Positions 14,995 through 24,632 of a stretch of DNA of 64,000 nucleotides are shown here, piece after piece; the first letter of the stretch is position 1; every line of letters begins with the position of its first letter. The stretch lies in assembly GCF_016798245.1 (NCBI RefSeq), contig NZ_JAEUZA010000003.1, positions 239,100 through 303,099 of the forward strand, given 5' to 3'. This DNA is from Alkalicoccobacillus gibsonii (GTDB lineage Bacteria > Bacillota > Bacilli > Bacillales > Bacillaceae_D). Made by a program: the position numbers and the translations under genes. The notes below the pieces were generated by a model that did not search any database, was not told where the DNA came from, and worked only from the letters and a program-made list of their open reading frames with translations.

Positions 14995-15753
14995 ATGACA
15001 AATTCAGTTGTACGTGTATCAAACGTGGAGAAAGTATACGGCAAAAAAGGGGAGAATCAATATAAGGCTTTAAACAATGTCAGTATGGAGATAGACAAAG
15101 GAGAATTTGTAGGAATCATGGGGCCATCAGGGTCTGGTAAAACAACATTACTGAATGTGATTTCGACTCTTGATGGCATATCAAACGGGACCATCCAAAT
15201 TGACGGTACGGATATTACAACAATGAATCAAAATCAGCTTGCTGATTTTAGAGCGCAAAAGCTAGGATTTATTTTTCAGGACTTTAATTTACTTGAGAGT
15301 ATGACGGTTTATGAAAACATTGCTTTACCGCTTTCGCTTCAAAACGTATCAACTAAAGAGATCTCACCAAAGGTACATGCGGTTGCAAAAACGTTGGATA
15401 TTGAAGCCATCTTACAAAAGTATCCGGCTCAACTATCAGGGGGGCAAAAGCAACGATCAGCAGCGGCACGTGCCCTTGTTCACAACCCTAGCATGCTGCT
15501 TGGGGATGAACCAACGGGAGCTCTTGATTCAAAGAATGCGCAGAGTTTGCTTGAGACCATGACCCATTTGCATGAAGATCACAACATTACGATTATGATG
15601 GTCACTCACGATGCAAACGCGGCAAGCTATTGCAAACGAATCATCTTTATCCAAGATGGAGAGCTTTATAAGGAAATTACTCGAACAGGGACACGTGAAG
15701 AATTTTTCAGACAAATACTCGACGAATTAGCTGCTTTAGGCACACAGGCGTAG
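14995..15753 (+). CDS. BceA-type ABC transporter ATP-binding protein
   Basis: This 252-residue ATPase has Walker A GPSGSGKTT, Q-loop FIFQDFNLLESMTVYENIALPL, signature LSGGQKQR, Walker B MLLGDEPTGALD and switch His in VTHDANAASY. Wording around the Q-loop and the C-terminus (DGELYKEITRTG) is typical of BceA/YtsC/YxdL peptide-resistance ATPases. Start ATG 14995 follows AGGAGG; the longer frame upstream crosses the terminator and operator and is rejected. The permease follows after 14 bp. The role inferred is removal of, or signalling by, cell-wall-active antimicrobial peptides under a BceR-like regulator located elsewhere. Confidence 0.9.
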   Translation: MTNSVVRVSNVEKVYGKKGENQYKALNNVSMEIDKGEFVGIMGPSGSGKTTLLNVISTLDGISNGTIQIDGTDITTMNQNQLADFRAQKLGFIFQDFNLLESMTVYENIALPLSLQNVSTKEISPKVHAVAKTLDIEAILQKYPAQLSGGQKQRSAAARALVHNPSMLLGDEPTGALDSKNAQSLLETMTHLHEDHNITIMMVTHDANAASYCKRIIFIQDGELYKEITRTGTREEFFRQILDELAALGTQA

Positions 15754-15767
15754 AAAGGAGGATAAGC

Positions 15768-17597
15768 ATGTTATCAAAACTCGCACTATCTGGAATTAAG
15801 AGTAAGCTAAAAGATTATATTGTCTTGTTAGCTGGACTCGTCATGTCCATTTCAATCTTCTATATGTTTCAAACACTAGCTTGGAACAAAGACTTCACGT
15901 CCGAAAACTCAATGATCAATAGTATTCAATTGGTATTCAACGTCGGCTCTGTCCTTCTTGCAGTCGTTACATTTTTCTATATCCTTTATACCAACTCTTT
16001 TCTTTTGTCATTACGTCAGAAGGAATTTGGAATGTATATGCTACTTGGGGCAAAGAAAAAGCAAATTCAGAAAATCATGTTTTTAGAGACATTTGTCATT
16101 GGAATTGTATCGCTTGCCATTGGAATTGGGATTGGGGTATTGCTTGCAGAAATTGTTGGCCGATTGTTAATGAGCCAATTAAATTTTGAAAGTACTACCT
16201 ATGCTGCGTTTTTCTTGCCAGCAATAGCGATTACCCTTGTATTCTTTGTCATCTTATTTTTGATAAACGGCATCATTAATTCGATTCGGTTAGCCCGACT
16301 TCAGGTTCTGGAGTTGGTACATGCTGATGCGCAAACGGATCGTGTACCTGTGATGAGGAAAGGAAAAATTGTTTCAGCAGTTCTTGGGGTTATCTCACTT
16401 GCGATTGGTTATTATGCCTTAATCAATATGGAGACTCTTAGGGAGTTAGGGCTAATACTCGCTCCACTTGCAACGACGCTTGGAACGTACCTCATCTTTT
16501 CATCTCTGATTCCAACGATTGTTAATCTCCTGAAAAATAAGAAGAGCTTAAATGAAAAGGGTATTCAAGCCTTTACGTTTTCCCAGCTGCGATTCCGCAT
16601 GAATGGACTAAAAAAAATGCTCGCAACTGTAACCATGCTAATTGCACTCGGAGCTGGTGCCATCTCAGCTGGAATGGCCTTTCAGAACAATATTAGTATC
16701 TTAACGGAATATACAGATGTCTATGATGTAACCATTTTTGATCCGAATGATGATGAAAAGAGCGTCTTGGAGTCAGTTGATTTTACGGAGACAAATGAAT
16801 ATCGCTATAAGATCGATGACGAGTATATATATTTTCTAGACGATGACCTTGATACCCAACGTCCGCTTATTTATGAGTATCAAATGGAAAGAGAATTAAG
16901 ACCCGAACCAAAACGTTTAGAAGCTGACATTCCTGAGGACACTCGGGATCTTACGGATGATCAACAATACATGGATCCAGAATGGAGCCAATTTATTTAC
17001 AGTATCAGTGAACCGAACTGGCCTGATTCTGGTGCTGTTATTGTATCAACTGAAGACTTTTTAAGCATAGATGAACCTGAGAAGACAGTGTTTATCGGGA
17101 AAACAGAATCGTTTACTGATTATTTACCTCAGTGGCAGCAAATATATGAAAGCCAGCAAGAGCGTTTTGAATCAGTTATGTATTATAGTAAATATGCGAA
17201 CTACGAAATGTTAAACGGCTTTTCAAGTGGAACCGTCTTTATGGGCTTCTTTTTAGGCATTGCCTTTTTGACGATGATGGCAAGCTGTCTCATGTTTAAA
17301 GTATTATCAGGTGCAACAAAGGATATTGGTCGTTATGAAATGCTACGTAAGATCGGTGTAAGACCAAGTGTCTTATCTGGTTCTATCTACAAGGAGCTAT
17401 TCTTTATCTTCTTGTTCCCTGGTATCTTTGGAATTACTCACGTCTTAGTTGGCATGAATCTATTCTCTTTTATCTTGGTAGAGCCTTACTATAAAATTTG
17501 GATTCCGATTACTCTCTTTCTTGGCATTTACACGGTCTATTATCTGATCACAGTCAACTTGTACAAAGGGATCGTCCTTCCAAAAATAAAAAATTGA
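15768..17597 (+). CDS. BceB-type ABC transporter permease
   Basis: The 609-residue protein has ten membrane segments: one at the N-terminus, FtsX-type cores at about 50-215 and 485-600, and others at 200-310. A large extracellular domain of roughly 170 residues (about 310-480) is rich in acidic residues (FDPNDDEKS, DDEYIYFLDDDLD). This domain between TM7 and TM8 is the hallmark of BceB permeases, where it contacts the peptide and passes the signal to the partner kinase. It is shorter than B. subtilis BceB (about 646). KEFGMYMLLGAKKKQI marks the coupling region. It pairs with the ATPase gene just upstream. Confidence 0.9.
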   Translation: MLSKLALSGIKSKLKDYIVLLAGLVMSISIFYMFQTLAWNKDFTSENSMINSIQLVFNVGSVLLAVVTFFYILYTNSFLLSLRQKEFGMYMLLGAKKKQIQKIMFLETFVIGIVSLAIGIGIGVLLAEIVGRLLMSQLNFESTTYAAFFLPAIAITLVFFVILFLINGIINSIRLARLQVLELVHADAQTDRVPVMRKGKIVSAVLGVISLAIGYYALINMETLRELGLILAPLATTLGTYLIFSSLIPTIVNLLKNKKSLNEKGIQAFTFSQLRFRMNGLKKMLATVTMLIALGAGAISAGMAFQNNISILTEYTDVYDVTIFDPNDDEKSVLESVDFTETNEYRYKIDDEYIYFLDDDLDTQRPLIYEYQMERELRPEPKRLEADIPEDTRDLTDDQQYMDPEWSQFIYSISEPNWPDSGAVIVSTEDFLSIDEPEKTVFIGKTESFTDYLPQWQQIYESQQERFESVMYYSKYANYEMLNGFSSGTVFMGFFLGIAFLTMMASCLMFKVLSGATKDIGRYEMLRKIGVRPSVLSGSIYKELFFIFLFPGIFGITHVLVGMNLFSFILVEPYYKIWIPITLFLGIYTVYYLITVNLYKGIVLPKIKN

Positions 17598-17600
17598 ATA

Positions 17601-17876
17601 CGGTGAGGAGGGGACATAACAGTAAATCACTCATGAAAACACGAACACAGCAACAAATCCGCTACAGGAGAATCCCTCCCTTTCCACGGGTACGGCCTCA
17701 GCCCCTTCCGCGGAAAGGGCGCCGCTACAGTGTCTTCACCACGTACTATTCCGTAGGAGTGTCGGGTTCTCCTTCCGCTTATCTTACTAGAAAATGCAGA
17801 ACATACAAATGGCGAATGAATTCTACAATTTAATCATTCGCCATTTTCTCATTGGTTTTTAGTTTTGTCTCAAGGT
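17601..17876 (-). repeat. Intergenic structured repeat family, copy B (inverted)
   Basis: Same family as copy A but in reverse orientation: CCGCTACAGGAGAATCCCTC, TTTCCACGGGTACGGCCTCA, CCGCTACAGTGTCTTCACC, CCGTAGGAGTGTCGGGTTCT, then the ATGGCGAATGA...TCATTCGCCAT hairpin and TTTTGTCTCAAGG end. It fills most of the 381-bp gap between the BceB-type gene and the LacI-type regulator. Confidence 0.87.
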
Positions 17877-17917
17877 TTTTCTCTATGTACTTTTCTCATT
17901 ATTTAAATAATTTTATC

Positions 17918-17946
17918 TTGCTGATTTTCATGCCTTCATGTACGAT
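17918..17946 (+). promoter_or_regulatory. Promoter of the LacI-family regulator gene
   Basis: TTGCTG (17918-17923), 17-bp spacer, TACGAT (17941-17946), directly after repeat copy B. Confidence 0.55.
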
Positions 17947-17978
17947 AACGAAAAGAAAGAAAAAAGAGGAGAGAGAAA

Positions 17979-18980
17979 ATGATAGCGGTTACAAAAACCA
18001 CAGCCAAAACCATAGCAGAAAAACTAGGTTTATCTATAGCCACTGTAGACCGCGCTCTGAATAATCGAGGAAATGTTAAAAAGGAAACCTATCAACGTAT
18101 CATGGATATGGTGGACGAATTAGGATACAAGCCAAACAAATTGGCTTCTGTTCTATCAAGAAAAATGAATTACAAGATTGCTATTATCTATCCATCCTTT
18201 GGACAATACTTTTGGGATCAAGTAGAGGTGGGATTGAATAAAGCTATTCAAGAGCTAACTGATTATGGAGCTGAGTTTACTTTTTTCCGAATGCACGAAG
18301 CTGAAATCTCTGCACAAACGCTAATACGTAACATTATCGATCAGGAACAGTATCATGCGATTGCCATAGCTGCGGGTGAAGAACCGCTTGATGATGTGAT
18401 AAGAGAAGCAACTGCTAAAGGAATAACGATCTGTACGTTTAATCAGGATATTCAATCGAGTAGTCGATTGTTTTATGTTGGTGTGGATTATGAGCAAGCA
18501 GGCAAGCTCGCAGCTGAGTTAACATGCAAGTTTGTTGGCAAAAAAGGTCGTGTGGCAGTCGTCGGTAAAAATGATGATTTCCAGACAAGAACAAAGAATC
18601 AAGGCTTTCTTGCGGAAGTCGAAACGTATCCTAACGTTAGTAGGGTTGGACCATTTTCTGTAGAGGAATTCCTAAGTCATCATGAAAAGGATTCGATTGA
18701 TGGCGTGTACGTTTCAACCTCAGATATCTTTGAAGTGGCAGAGGCGCTGCATTCGCAGAAACCAGATACCGTTATCATTTGTCACGATCTTAACGATGAG
18801 ATCTATCACTATCTGAATGCGGGAGTCATCACAGCTACAATCACTCAAGAGCCTTTTAATCAAGGATACTTGGTGCTGACTCAATTATTTGGCTATCTTG
18901 CATTTGAAGAGGATATAAAAGAGCAACAGATCATAAAGTTAGAAGTAGTGATGAAGGAAAATGCTAAGTATTATTTATAG
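17979..18980 (+). CDS. LacI-family transcriptional regulator
   Basis: The 333-residue protein has an N-terminal LacI helix-turn-helix (TAKTIAEKLGLSIATVDRALNNRGNVKKETYQRIMDMVDELGYKPN, about residues 8-53) and a periplasmic-binding-protein-like effector domain (about 65-330; IAIIYPSFGQYFWDQVEVGLN, FYVGVDYEQAGKLAAEL, RVAVVGKNDDFQTR). It most resembles the ribose/sugar-sensing group. It stands 60 bp upstream of the alpha-xylosidase gene in the same direction, so it probably controls it in response to an oligosaccharide. No palindromic operator is obvious in the short gap. Confidence 0.87.
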   Translation: MIAVTKTTAKTIAEKLGLSIATVDRALNNRGNVKKETYQRIMDMVDELGYKPNKLASVLSRKMNYKIAIIYPSFGQYFWDQVEVGLNKAIQELTDYGAEFTFFRMHEAEISAQTLIRNIIDQEQYHAIAIAAGEEPLDDVIREATAKGITICTFNQDIQSSSRLFYVGVDYEQAGKLAAELTCKFVGKKGRVAVVGKNDDFQTRTKNQGFLAEVETYPNVSRVGPFSVEEFLSHHEKDSIDGVYVSTSDIFEVAEALHSQKPDTVIICHDLNDEIYHYLNAGVITATITQEPFNQGYLVLTQLFGYLAFEEDIKEQQIIKLEVVMKENAKYYL

Positions 18981-19040
18981 GCTTAGCTTTTCTTTTCACA
19001 TAAATGAGGTACGATCATCATTTTGTAAAGGGAGATGTAT

Positions 19041-21356
19041 ATGAAGTTTAGTAATGGTTGTTGGATGGATAAGGAAGGGCATGTAATAAAAAGTCCAGCT
19101 GAGATTTATGATTGGAAACAGGAGCACGGGCAGCTGACAATGTATGCACCATTTCAAAAGATTCAGCACATTGGACAGACCCTTGATGGAGGGGTTTTAA
19201 CGATTGAATTGTCTTCACCACTCGAAAATGTTATTCGTGTAAAGGCTTATCATCACATAGGATCCGTTACAGAAGAGCCATCCTTTTCTCTAGCAGATCA
19301 GATGCCTAATGTGAGCATAGAGGAAAAGAAAGAGGAGATCTCCTTCTCATCTGGACGTCTGCATGCGCATGTAAGGCGAGATCCATGGAAAATCGATTTC
19401 AAATTTAATCAAAAGCTACTCACGTCGAGTGAATCCAGGTCGTTAAGTTATATCCATAATGACAAAGGCGACCCTTATATGCGTGAACAGCTATCACTTG
19501 ATATTGGGGAATTGATCTATGGGCTTGGCGAACGATTTACTCCGTTCGTGAAAAACGGCCAAGTGGTAGATATCTGGAATGAGGACGGGGGAACGGGAAG
19601 TGAGCAAACCTACAAGAACATCCCTTTTTATGTAAGTAACAAGGGTTATGGCGTATTTGTCAATCATCCAGAGAACGTATCCTTTGAAGTAGCGTCTGAA
19701 AAAGTATCCAAATCCCAGTTCAGTGTAGAAGGGGAATGCCTTGATTATTACATCATTGCAGGTGAAGGGTTAAAAGAGGTTCTGCACAATTACACAGAGC
19801 TAACGGGAAAACCACCACTCGTTCCATCATGGTCATTTGGCTTATGGCTTAGTACATCTTTTCTGACAAACTATGATGAAAAGACTGTGCATTCATTTGT
19901 TGACGAGATGATTGAACGGGACATTCCACTTGATGTCTTTCACTTTGACTGTCTATGGATGAAGGAACTCGAATGGTGCAACTTTGAGTGGGATGAGCGC
20001 GTTTTTCCAGATCCGGTCAATATGTTAAAACGTTTAAAAGAAAAGGGATTAAAGATTTGTGTATGGATCAACCCGTACATCGCTCAAAAGTCTCCACTTT
20101 TTAAAGAGGCAGCAGATCTTGGTTTTCTTTTAAAAAGAGAAGATGGACGTGTGTGGCAATGGGATAAGTGGCAAGCAGGTATGGGATTAGTAGATTTCAC
20201 AAATCCAGCAGCTACTAAGTGGTATACCGATTACCTAGATAAACTGATCGACATGGGAGTGGATAGCTTTAAGACAGACTTTGGAGAGCGTATCCCTGTT
20301 GATGTTGTCTATGCAGACGGATCATGCCCTAAGAAGATGCATAACTATTATACACAGCTCTATAATGAAAGCGTGTTCAAATTATTAGAGAATCGATTAG
20401 GAACGTCACAAGCTGTGGTCTTTGCTCGTTCTGCAACCGTTGGTGGGCAAACAATGCCAGTTCATTGGGGAGGCGATAGTTTTTCTAACTACCCATCTAT
20501 GGCTGAAACGTTGCGTGGTGGTCTCTCACTTAGTCTTGCAGGCTTTGCTTATTGGAGTCACGATATCGGTGGATTTGAGACAGGTTCAACACCAGACCTT
20601 TACAAACGTTGGACTCAATTCGGTCTCCTATCCTCACACAGCCGTTACCACGGTAGTGGAGATTACAAAGTGCCTTGGCTCTATGACGAAGAGGCCGTAG
20701 AGGTAACGAAACAATTTACAAAGCTAAAGTGTCGCCTCATGCCTTATTTGTATTCAAAAGCAGTAGAAGCAACAAAAACAGGTGTGCCAATGCTTAGACC
20801 GATGGTTCTTGAATTTCCAGAAGATGAAACGTGTCATTATCTTGATCGCCAATATGCTCTCGGAAGCGAGCTCCTTGTGGCACCAATTTTTAGCGACCAG
20901 GGGAATGTGCGTTACTACTTACCTAAGGGTGAATGGACTAACCTCATAACCAACACTAAAGTGAGCGGAGAACGATGGGTCACAGAAACACACGACTATA
21001 CATCCTTGCCACTAATGGTTCGAGAAAACTCCATTTTGGTATTTGGTCAGACGGATTCAACGGCGAGCTACGACTTTACACAGAATGTCGCTCTGCACCT
21101 CTTCTCATTAAAAGAAGGTGAGGAAGCAAAGACGATGCTCGTACGTGAGTCAGGGGAAGAAGCTGGGGTCGTTACCGCAACAAAAACGGGCTCAACAATC
21201 ACTATACAGACAAGCGGATTAACAACTGCCTACTCGGTTGTGCTCCGTAACGTTCACTCTATCAGTACTCACTCAAGTGGCGAACAGGAGCAAACAGTGG
21301 ATGGGATCCTGTTAACAATTGAAAAAGACGTGAATGAAGTAGTAATTGAATTATAA
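19041..21356 (+). CDS. yicI: Alpha-xylosidase, glycoside hydrolase family 31 (YicI-like)
   Basis: This complete 771-residue enzyme follows E. coli YicI closely through its whole length. The nucleophile is Asp413 in FKTDFGERIP and the acid/base is Asp479 in HWGGDSFSNY; FHFDCLWMKE and QWDKWQAGMG are the YicI-specific subsite motifs that select alpha-xylosides such as isoprimeverose over glucosides. No signal peptide is present, so it acts in the cytoplasm on imported xyloglucan-type oligosaccharides. ATG 19041 is preferred to ATG 19035 because AAAGGGAG ends right before the latter and because YicI begins MK. A binding lipoprotein follows 13 bp later. Confidence 0.93.
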   Translation: MKFSNGCWMDKEGHVIKSPAEIYDWKQEHGQLTMYAPFQKIQHIGQTLDGGVLTIELSSPLENVIRVKAYHHIGSVTEEPSFSLADQMPNVSIEEKKEEISFSSGRLHAHVRRDPWKIDFKFNQKLLTSSESRSLSYIHNDKGDPYMREQLSLDIGELIYGLGERFTPFVKNGQVVDIWNEDGGTGSEQTYKNIPFYVSNKGYGVFVNHPENVSFEVASEKVSKSQFSVEGECLDYYIIAGEGLKEVLHNYTELTGKPPLVPSWSFGLWLSTSFLTNYDEKTVHSFVDEMIERDIPLDVFHFDCLWMKELEWCNFEWDERVFPDPVNMLKRLKEKGLKICVWINPYIAQKSPLFKEAADLGFLLKREDGRVWQWDKWQAGMGLVDFTNPAATKWYTDYLDKLIDMGVDSFKTDFGERIPVDVVYADGSCPKKMHNYYTQLYNESVFKLLENRLGTSQAVVFARSATVGGQTMPVHWGGDSFSNYPSMAETLRGGLSLSLAGFAYWSHDIGGFETGSTPDLYKRWTQFGLLSSHSRYHGSGDYKVPWLYDEEAVEVTKQFTKLKCRLMPYLYSKAVEATKTGVPMLRPMVLEFPEDETCHYLDRQYALGSELLVAPIFSDQGNVRYYLPKGEWTNLITNTKVSGERWVTETHDYTSLPLMVRENSILVFGQTDSTASYDFTQNVALHLFSLKEGEEAKTMLVRESGEEAGVVTATKTGSTITIQTSGLTTAYSVVLRNVHSISTHSSGEQEQTVDGILLTIEKDVNEVVIEL

Positions 21357-21369
21357 GAGGAGGTCTACA

Positions 21370-22650
21370 TTGAATATAAAAAGGAAATATATTGGGACAC
21401 TAGCGATTGTTTTGGCAGGAGGTATCATTGCAGGCTGCTCAGAGACGACTTCACCTGGCGACGGAGATGTTGTAACGCTGGATTTTCTAACCTTTGCGGA
21501 TCCAGCTCAATTAAAGGTATACCAACGAGCTGTTGATGCCTTCCATGAATTGCATGGGGATGAGATACAAGTGAAATTAACAGGACTTTCTACAGACAAT
21601 TACACTCAAACTCTTACAACTAGACTTCAGGGAAGTGAAGGACCGGATATTTTCTATGTTCAGGATTTTTCAATGTCTACCTTTGTACAAGGAGGAGCGG
21701 CTCTTCCACTTGACGAGTTTTTAGAAGGGCCAGATAGCTATGTAGGAAAAGAGGATTTCCCTGATGATATTTGGGGTCCGACCCAAAAAGATGGCGTAAC
21801 CTATGCGTTGGTACCTGATGCGAATCCATTTGTGATGTATTACAACAAAGACGTGTTTGAAGAAGTCGGTGTTAAATCACCTCAAGAGTACTATGATGAA
21901 GGAGATTGGACGTGGGATACGCTAACAGACATCACAACAACGTTTAAGGAAGCTGGAAAAGAAGGGTATGTACAGGACGGAGGACCGTTTGGCATAAATA
22001 CATGGATCTATAATAACGGAGGCAGTGTTGAAAAGGATGGAGAGGTAGTGATTGATCGTGATCCGAAAACGATTGAAGCGATAGAATATGTAAATGAAAT
22101 GGTTCAGGACGGAAACTTTGTGTTCTCAGGAAGCCTACCACAGGGGCAGGGTCGTGACGCCATGTTTATGTCTAATCAAGTGGCTATGGTGGGGGCCGGT
22201 AGATGGTTGACTCCACTATTTCTTGAATCCAATAAGAACTTTGATTACATCCCTTGGCCGACGAATACGGGTGAACAGATGGAGCCGACACTTGTCACAT
22301 CAGCATACTTGGCCGTGAATAGTGATACAGATTACCCAGAAGAAGCAATGAAATTTATTAGCTATTATGTGTCGAGAGAAGGCCAAGAAATTAGGTTAGA
22401 AGACAACGGGAATTCAGTTCCATCCATTGAAGGACTTGAACATGTCATAACGGATCAACCAGAACCAGAGCATGCACAATACTTATTAGATGCAATTGAA
22501 ATTGGTCAGCCGATTGTTTTTGAATTTGAAACACCTGGCCTGTCTAATGAACTTGAGGACATTTATGAGCTAATGTTTATCGGTGATCTTACCGCTGATG
22601 AAGCCATTACGCAGCTCGGTGAAAAAGCAAGGGAAATGACAGAAGACTAA
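21370..22650 (+). CDS. Sugar-binding lipoprotein of an ABC importer (family 1)
   Basis: The 426-residue protein begins with a lipoprotein signal peptide (RKYIGTLAIVLAGGIIAGC; Cys modified) and continues as a family 1 extracellular solute-binding protein (EGPDIFYVQDFSMSTFVQGGAALPLDEF, YALVPDANPFVMYYNKDVFEEVG). TTG 21370 is taken as start because GAGGAGG (21357-21363) is right for it; a longer frame from 21346 would begin inside the xylosidase gene. It is co-transcribed with yicI, so alpha-xylosyl oligosaccharides are the likely ligand. No permease genes follow: the operon ends at repeat copy C. It may use the permease pair at 25.8-27.7 kb or one elsewhere. Confidence 0.9.
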   Translation: MNIKRKYIGTLAIVLAGGIIAGCSETTSPGDGDVVTLDFLTFADPAQLKVYQRAVDAFHELHGDEIQVKLTGLSTDNYTQTLTTRLQGSEGPDIFYVQDFSMSTFVQGGAALPLDEFLEGPDSYVGKEDFPDDIWGPTQKDGVTYALVPDANPFVMYYNKDVFEEVGVKSPQEYYDEGDWTWDTLTDITTTFKEAGKEGYVQDGGPFGINTWIYNNGGSVEKDGEVVIDRDPKTIEAIEYVNEMVQDGNFVFSGSLPQGQGRDAMFMSNQVAMVGAGRWLTPLFLESNKNFDYIPWPTNTGEQMEPTLVTSAYLAVNSDTDYPEEAMKFISYYVSREGQEIRLEDNGNSVPSIEGLEHVITDQPEPEHAQYLLDAIEIGQPIVFEFETPGLSNELEDIYELMFIGDLTADEAITQLGEKAREMTED

Positions 22651-22909
22651 GTCGAGACATAACATTAATACAAATATTAAAACACGAACATAGCAGGGTA
22701 CCCGCTACAGGAGAATCCCTCCCTTTCCACGGGAACGGCCTCAGCCCCTTTCGCGAAAAAGAGCCGCTACAGTGTCTTCACCGCGTTCTGTTCCGTAGGA
22801 GTGTCGGGTTCTACTTCCGCTCGTTATGCAAAAATACGAATGGCGAATGATTCGCTTGTGGAATCATTCGCCATTTTTATGTTCATTTTGAGTTATGTCC
22901 CAGCCTCTT
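22651..22909 (-). repeat. Intergenic structured repeat family, copy C (inverted)
   Basis: Begins immediately after the lipoprotein stop codon with GTCGAGACATAAC and ends ATGTCCCAGCCTCTT. Internal blocks match copy B in the same orientation, including GGAGAATCCCTCCCTTTCCA and AAGACACTG on the complementary strand. It occupies most of the 344-bp gap; the remaining 85 bp hold a possible -10 TATACT at 22961. Confidence 0.87.
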
Positions 22910-22994
22910 CTAGATAGCTTATCTATTCTAACGATTCAGAATAACTCGCGTCTTGTTTCATATACTAGGTGCAACTTGAGAGCAGGGGGTCCTT

Positions 22995-23837
22995 ATGAAT
23001 CGATTGCTGGTGCTTCAATCTGACTTTGGATTAGGTGATGGGGCGGTTAGCGCGATGTATGGTGTGGCGTTATCAGTCAATCCAGACTTAACCATATCAA
23101 ATCTTACGCATGAGATACCGCCCTTCCATATATGGGAGGCATCCTACCGTTTGCTTCAAACGGTTCCTTATTGGCCAATTGGCACAGTGTTTGTCTCGGT
23201 TGTAGATCCGGGAGTCGGCTCTAAGCGCAAAAGTGTCATTGCTAAATTAACAACAGGACAATTTGTCATTACGCCTGACAACGGAACGCTCACACACCTT
23301 CTCAAAGTGGTTGGGGTGACGGAAGTAAGGGAGCTGGATGAAACAAAAAATCGTCTGCCATATTCAAGTGAATCCTATACGTTTCATGGGCGAGATGTTT
23401 ATGCTTTTACTGGGGCAAGAGTAGCTAGCGGTCTGATCTCTTTTGAAGGGTTAGGTAGGCCTATTAACCCAAATAATCTTGTTCAACTACAGGTGGATGA
23501 AGCGACACTCAGTAAAGATAGCGTCATCGGAAGAATTGATATTTTAGACATACGTTTTGGGAACGTTTGGACAAATATTTCAAGAGGCTTATTTAAACAA
23601 ACTGGGATCGTGTACGGTGATTTAGTAGAAGTGATGATTAAACACGGAAACACTGTTATATACCAACAGACGGTTTGTTTTGGACGGTCCTTTGCAGATG
23701 CAACACTTAGTCAGGATGTTCTCTATGTAAACTCTCTTGATTATGTAGCTATTGGGACAAATCAGCGATCGTTTGCTGAAGTATATAAGGTCGATACGGG
23801 CTCAGATTGGATGATCACTTTGAGGTTGAGTGATTAA
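22995..23837 (+). CDS. S-adenosylmethionine hydrolase (DUF62 family)
   Basis: This 280-residue protein matches the SAM hydroxide adenosyltransferase family (related to fluorinase and chlorinase): LQSDFGLGDGAVSAMYGVALSVNPDL at the N-terminus with the Asp-rich adenosine site, VVDPGVGSKRKSV, FVITPDNGTLTHLL, FHGRDVYAFTGARVASG, and a C-terminal barrel with ILDIRFGNVWTNIS. These enzymes split SAM to adenosine and methionine. The 20-plus residue loop specific to fluorinases is not evident. The gene stands alone; ATG 22995 follows AGGGGG. Confidence 0.88.
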   Translation: MNRLLVLQSDFGLGDGAVSAMYGVALSVNPDLTISNLTHEIPPFHIWEASYRLLQTVPYWPIGTVFVSVVDPGVGSKRKSVIAKLTTGQFVITPDNGTLTHLLKVVGVTEVRELDETKNRLPYSSESYTFHGRDVYAFTGARVASGLISFEGLGRPINPNNLVQLQVDEATLSKDSVIGRIDILDIRFGNVWTNISRGLFKQTGIVYGDLVEVMIKHGNTVIYQQTVCFGRSFADATLSQDVLYVNSLDYVAIGTNQRSFAEVYKVDTGSDWMITLRLSD

Positions 23838-23850
23838 CTTTATTTGCATC

Positions 23851-23879
23851 TTGAGTTAGGCGCCCTTCTTCTTTATAAT
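23851..23879 (+). promoter_or_regulatory. Sigma-A promoter of the YczE-like gene
   Basis: TTGAGT (23851-23856), 17-bp spacer, TATAAT (23874-23879), about 50 bp before the start codon. Confidence 0.75.
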
Positions 23880-23926
23880 TATTTAGTAGACCGAAGTAAT
23901 TGCTTCAAATAGAGAGAAGGGTAAGA

Positions 23927-24631
23927 ATGAAACAAAAGGTAGGAGAGAGAGACTCATTCAAAAAAGGACTTACAACTCTCATGATTAAGTGGGTTGTTTT
24001 TTTAATTGGACTCCTTGTATTGGCAACTGGAGGCGCATTTATGATTAAGTCTGCCTACGGTTCAGCAACGTGGGATGTGCTACATATTGGACTATCCCTC
24101 AAATCAGGTTGGTCCATTGGATTATGGGTTCAAATTGTAGGATTACTTATGATTGGGATCGCATGTCTAATTGACCGAAAAAAACCGCAAGTTGGTAGCT
24201 TTATTAATATTATATTAATTGGATTATTCTTAGATGGCATGCTCCGGTTACCAATCTATCCAAGTCATATGCTCTGGTGGGAAAGCGTATTATTCTTATT
24301 TGGAGGCATTTGTATTTTAGGTTTTGGTGCTGGAATGTATGTAGCAACAGGTCTTGGTGCAGGACCGAGAGACGGTATGACTCTGGTTCTTGCAAAGAAA
24401 ACGGGCTTATCCATTCGACTAGTACGTACGCTCCTTGAAGGAACGGCGCTTTTACTAGGTTGGTTACTCGGAGGACCAGTTGCAGCAGGGACATTTCTAT
24501 CGGTCTTTTTAATTGGCCCTGTCATGCAGGCATCGATAGGATTCTGGCGCAAACAGATGGCAAGGCTTGATGAAAAAGAAGAGAGCCTTGTACCTGTCAC
24601 GGAACCTGCATTAAAGGTAAATGATTTATAA
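23927..24631 (+). CDS. YczE/YyaS/YitT-type membrane protein
   Basis: This 234-residue protein has five membrane segments. The motif SAYGSATWDVLHIGLS (after helix 1) and TGLGAGPRDGMTLVLAKKTGLSIRLVRTLLEG are the repeated G-x-W/R-D signatures of the YczE family. In B. subtilis YczE affects surfactin-cluster and competence phenotypes, but no mechanism is known. ATG 23927 is preferred over TTG 23900 because AGAGAAGGG precedes it by seven bases. It converges on the FNT gene across a shared terminator. Confidence 0.85.
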   Translation: MKQKVGERDSFKKGLTTLMIKWVVFLIGLLVLATGGAFMIKSAYGSATWDVLHIGLSLKSGWSIGLWVQIVGLLMIGIACLIDRKKPQVGSFINIILIGLFLDGMLRLPIYPSHMLWWESVLFLFGGICILGFGAGMYVATGLGAGPRDGMTLVLAKKTGLSIRLVRTLLEGTALLLGWLLGGPVAAGTFLSVFLIGPVMQASIGFWRKQMARLDEKEESLVPVTEPALKVNDL

Positions 24632-24632
24632 C

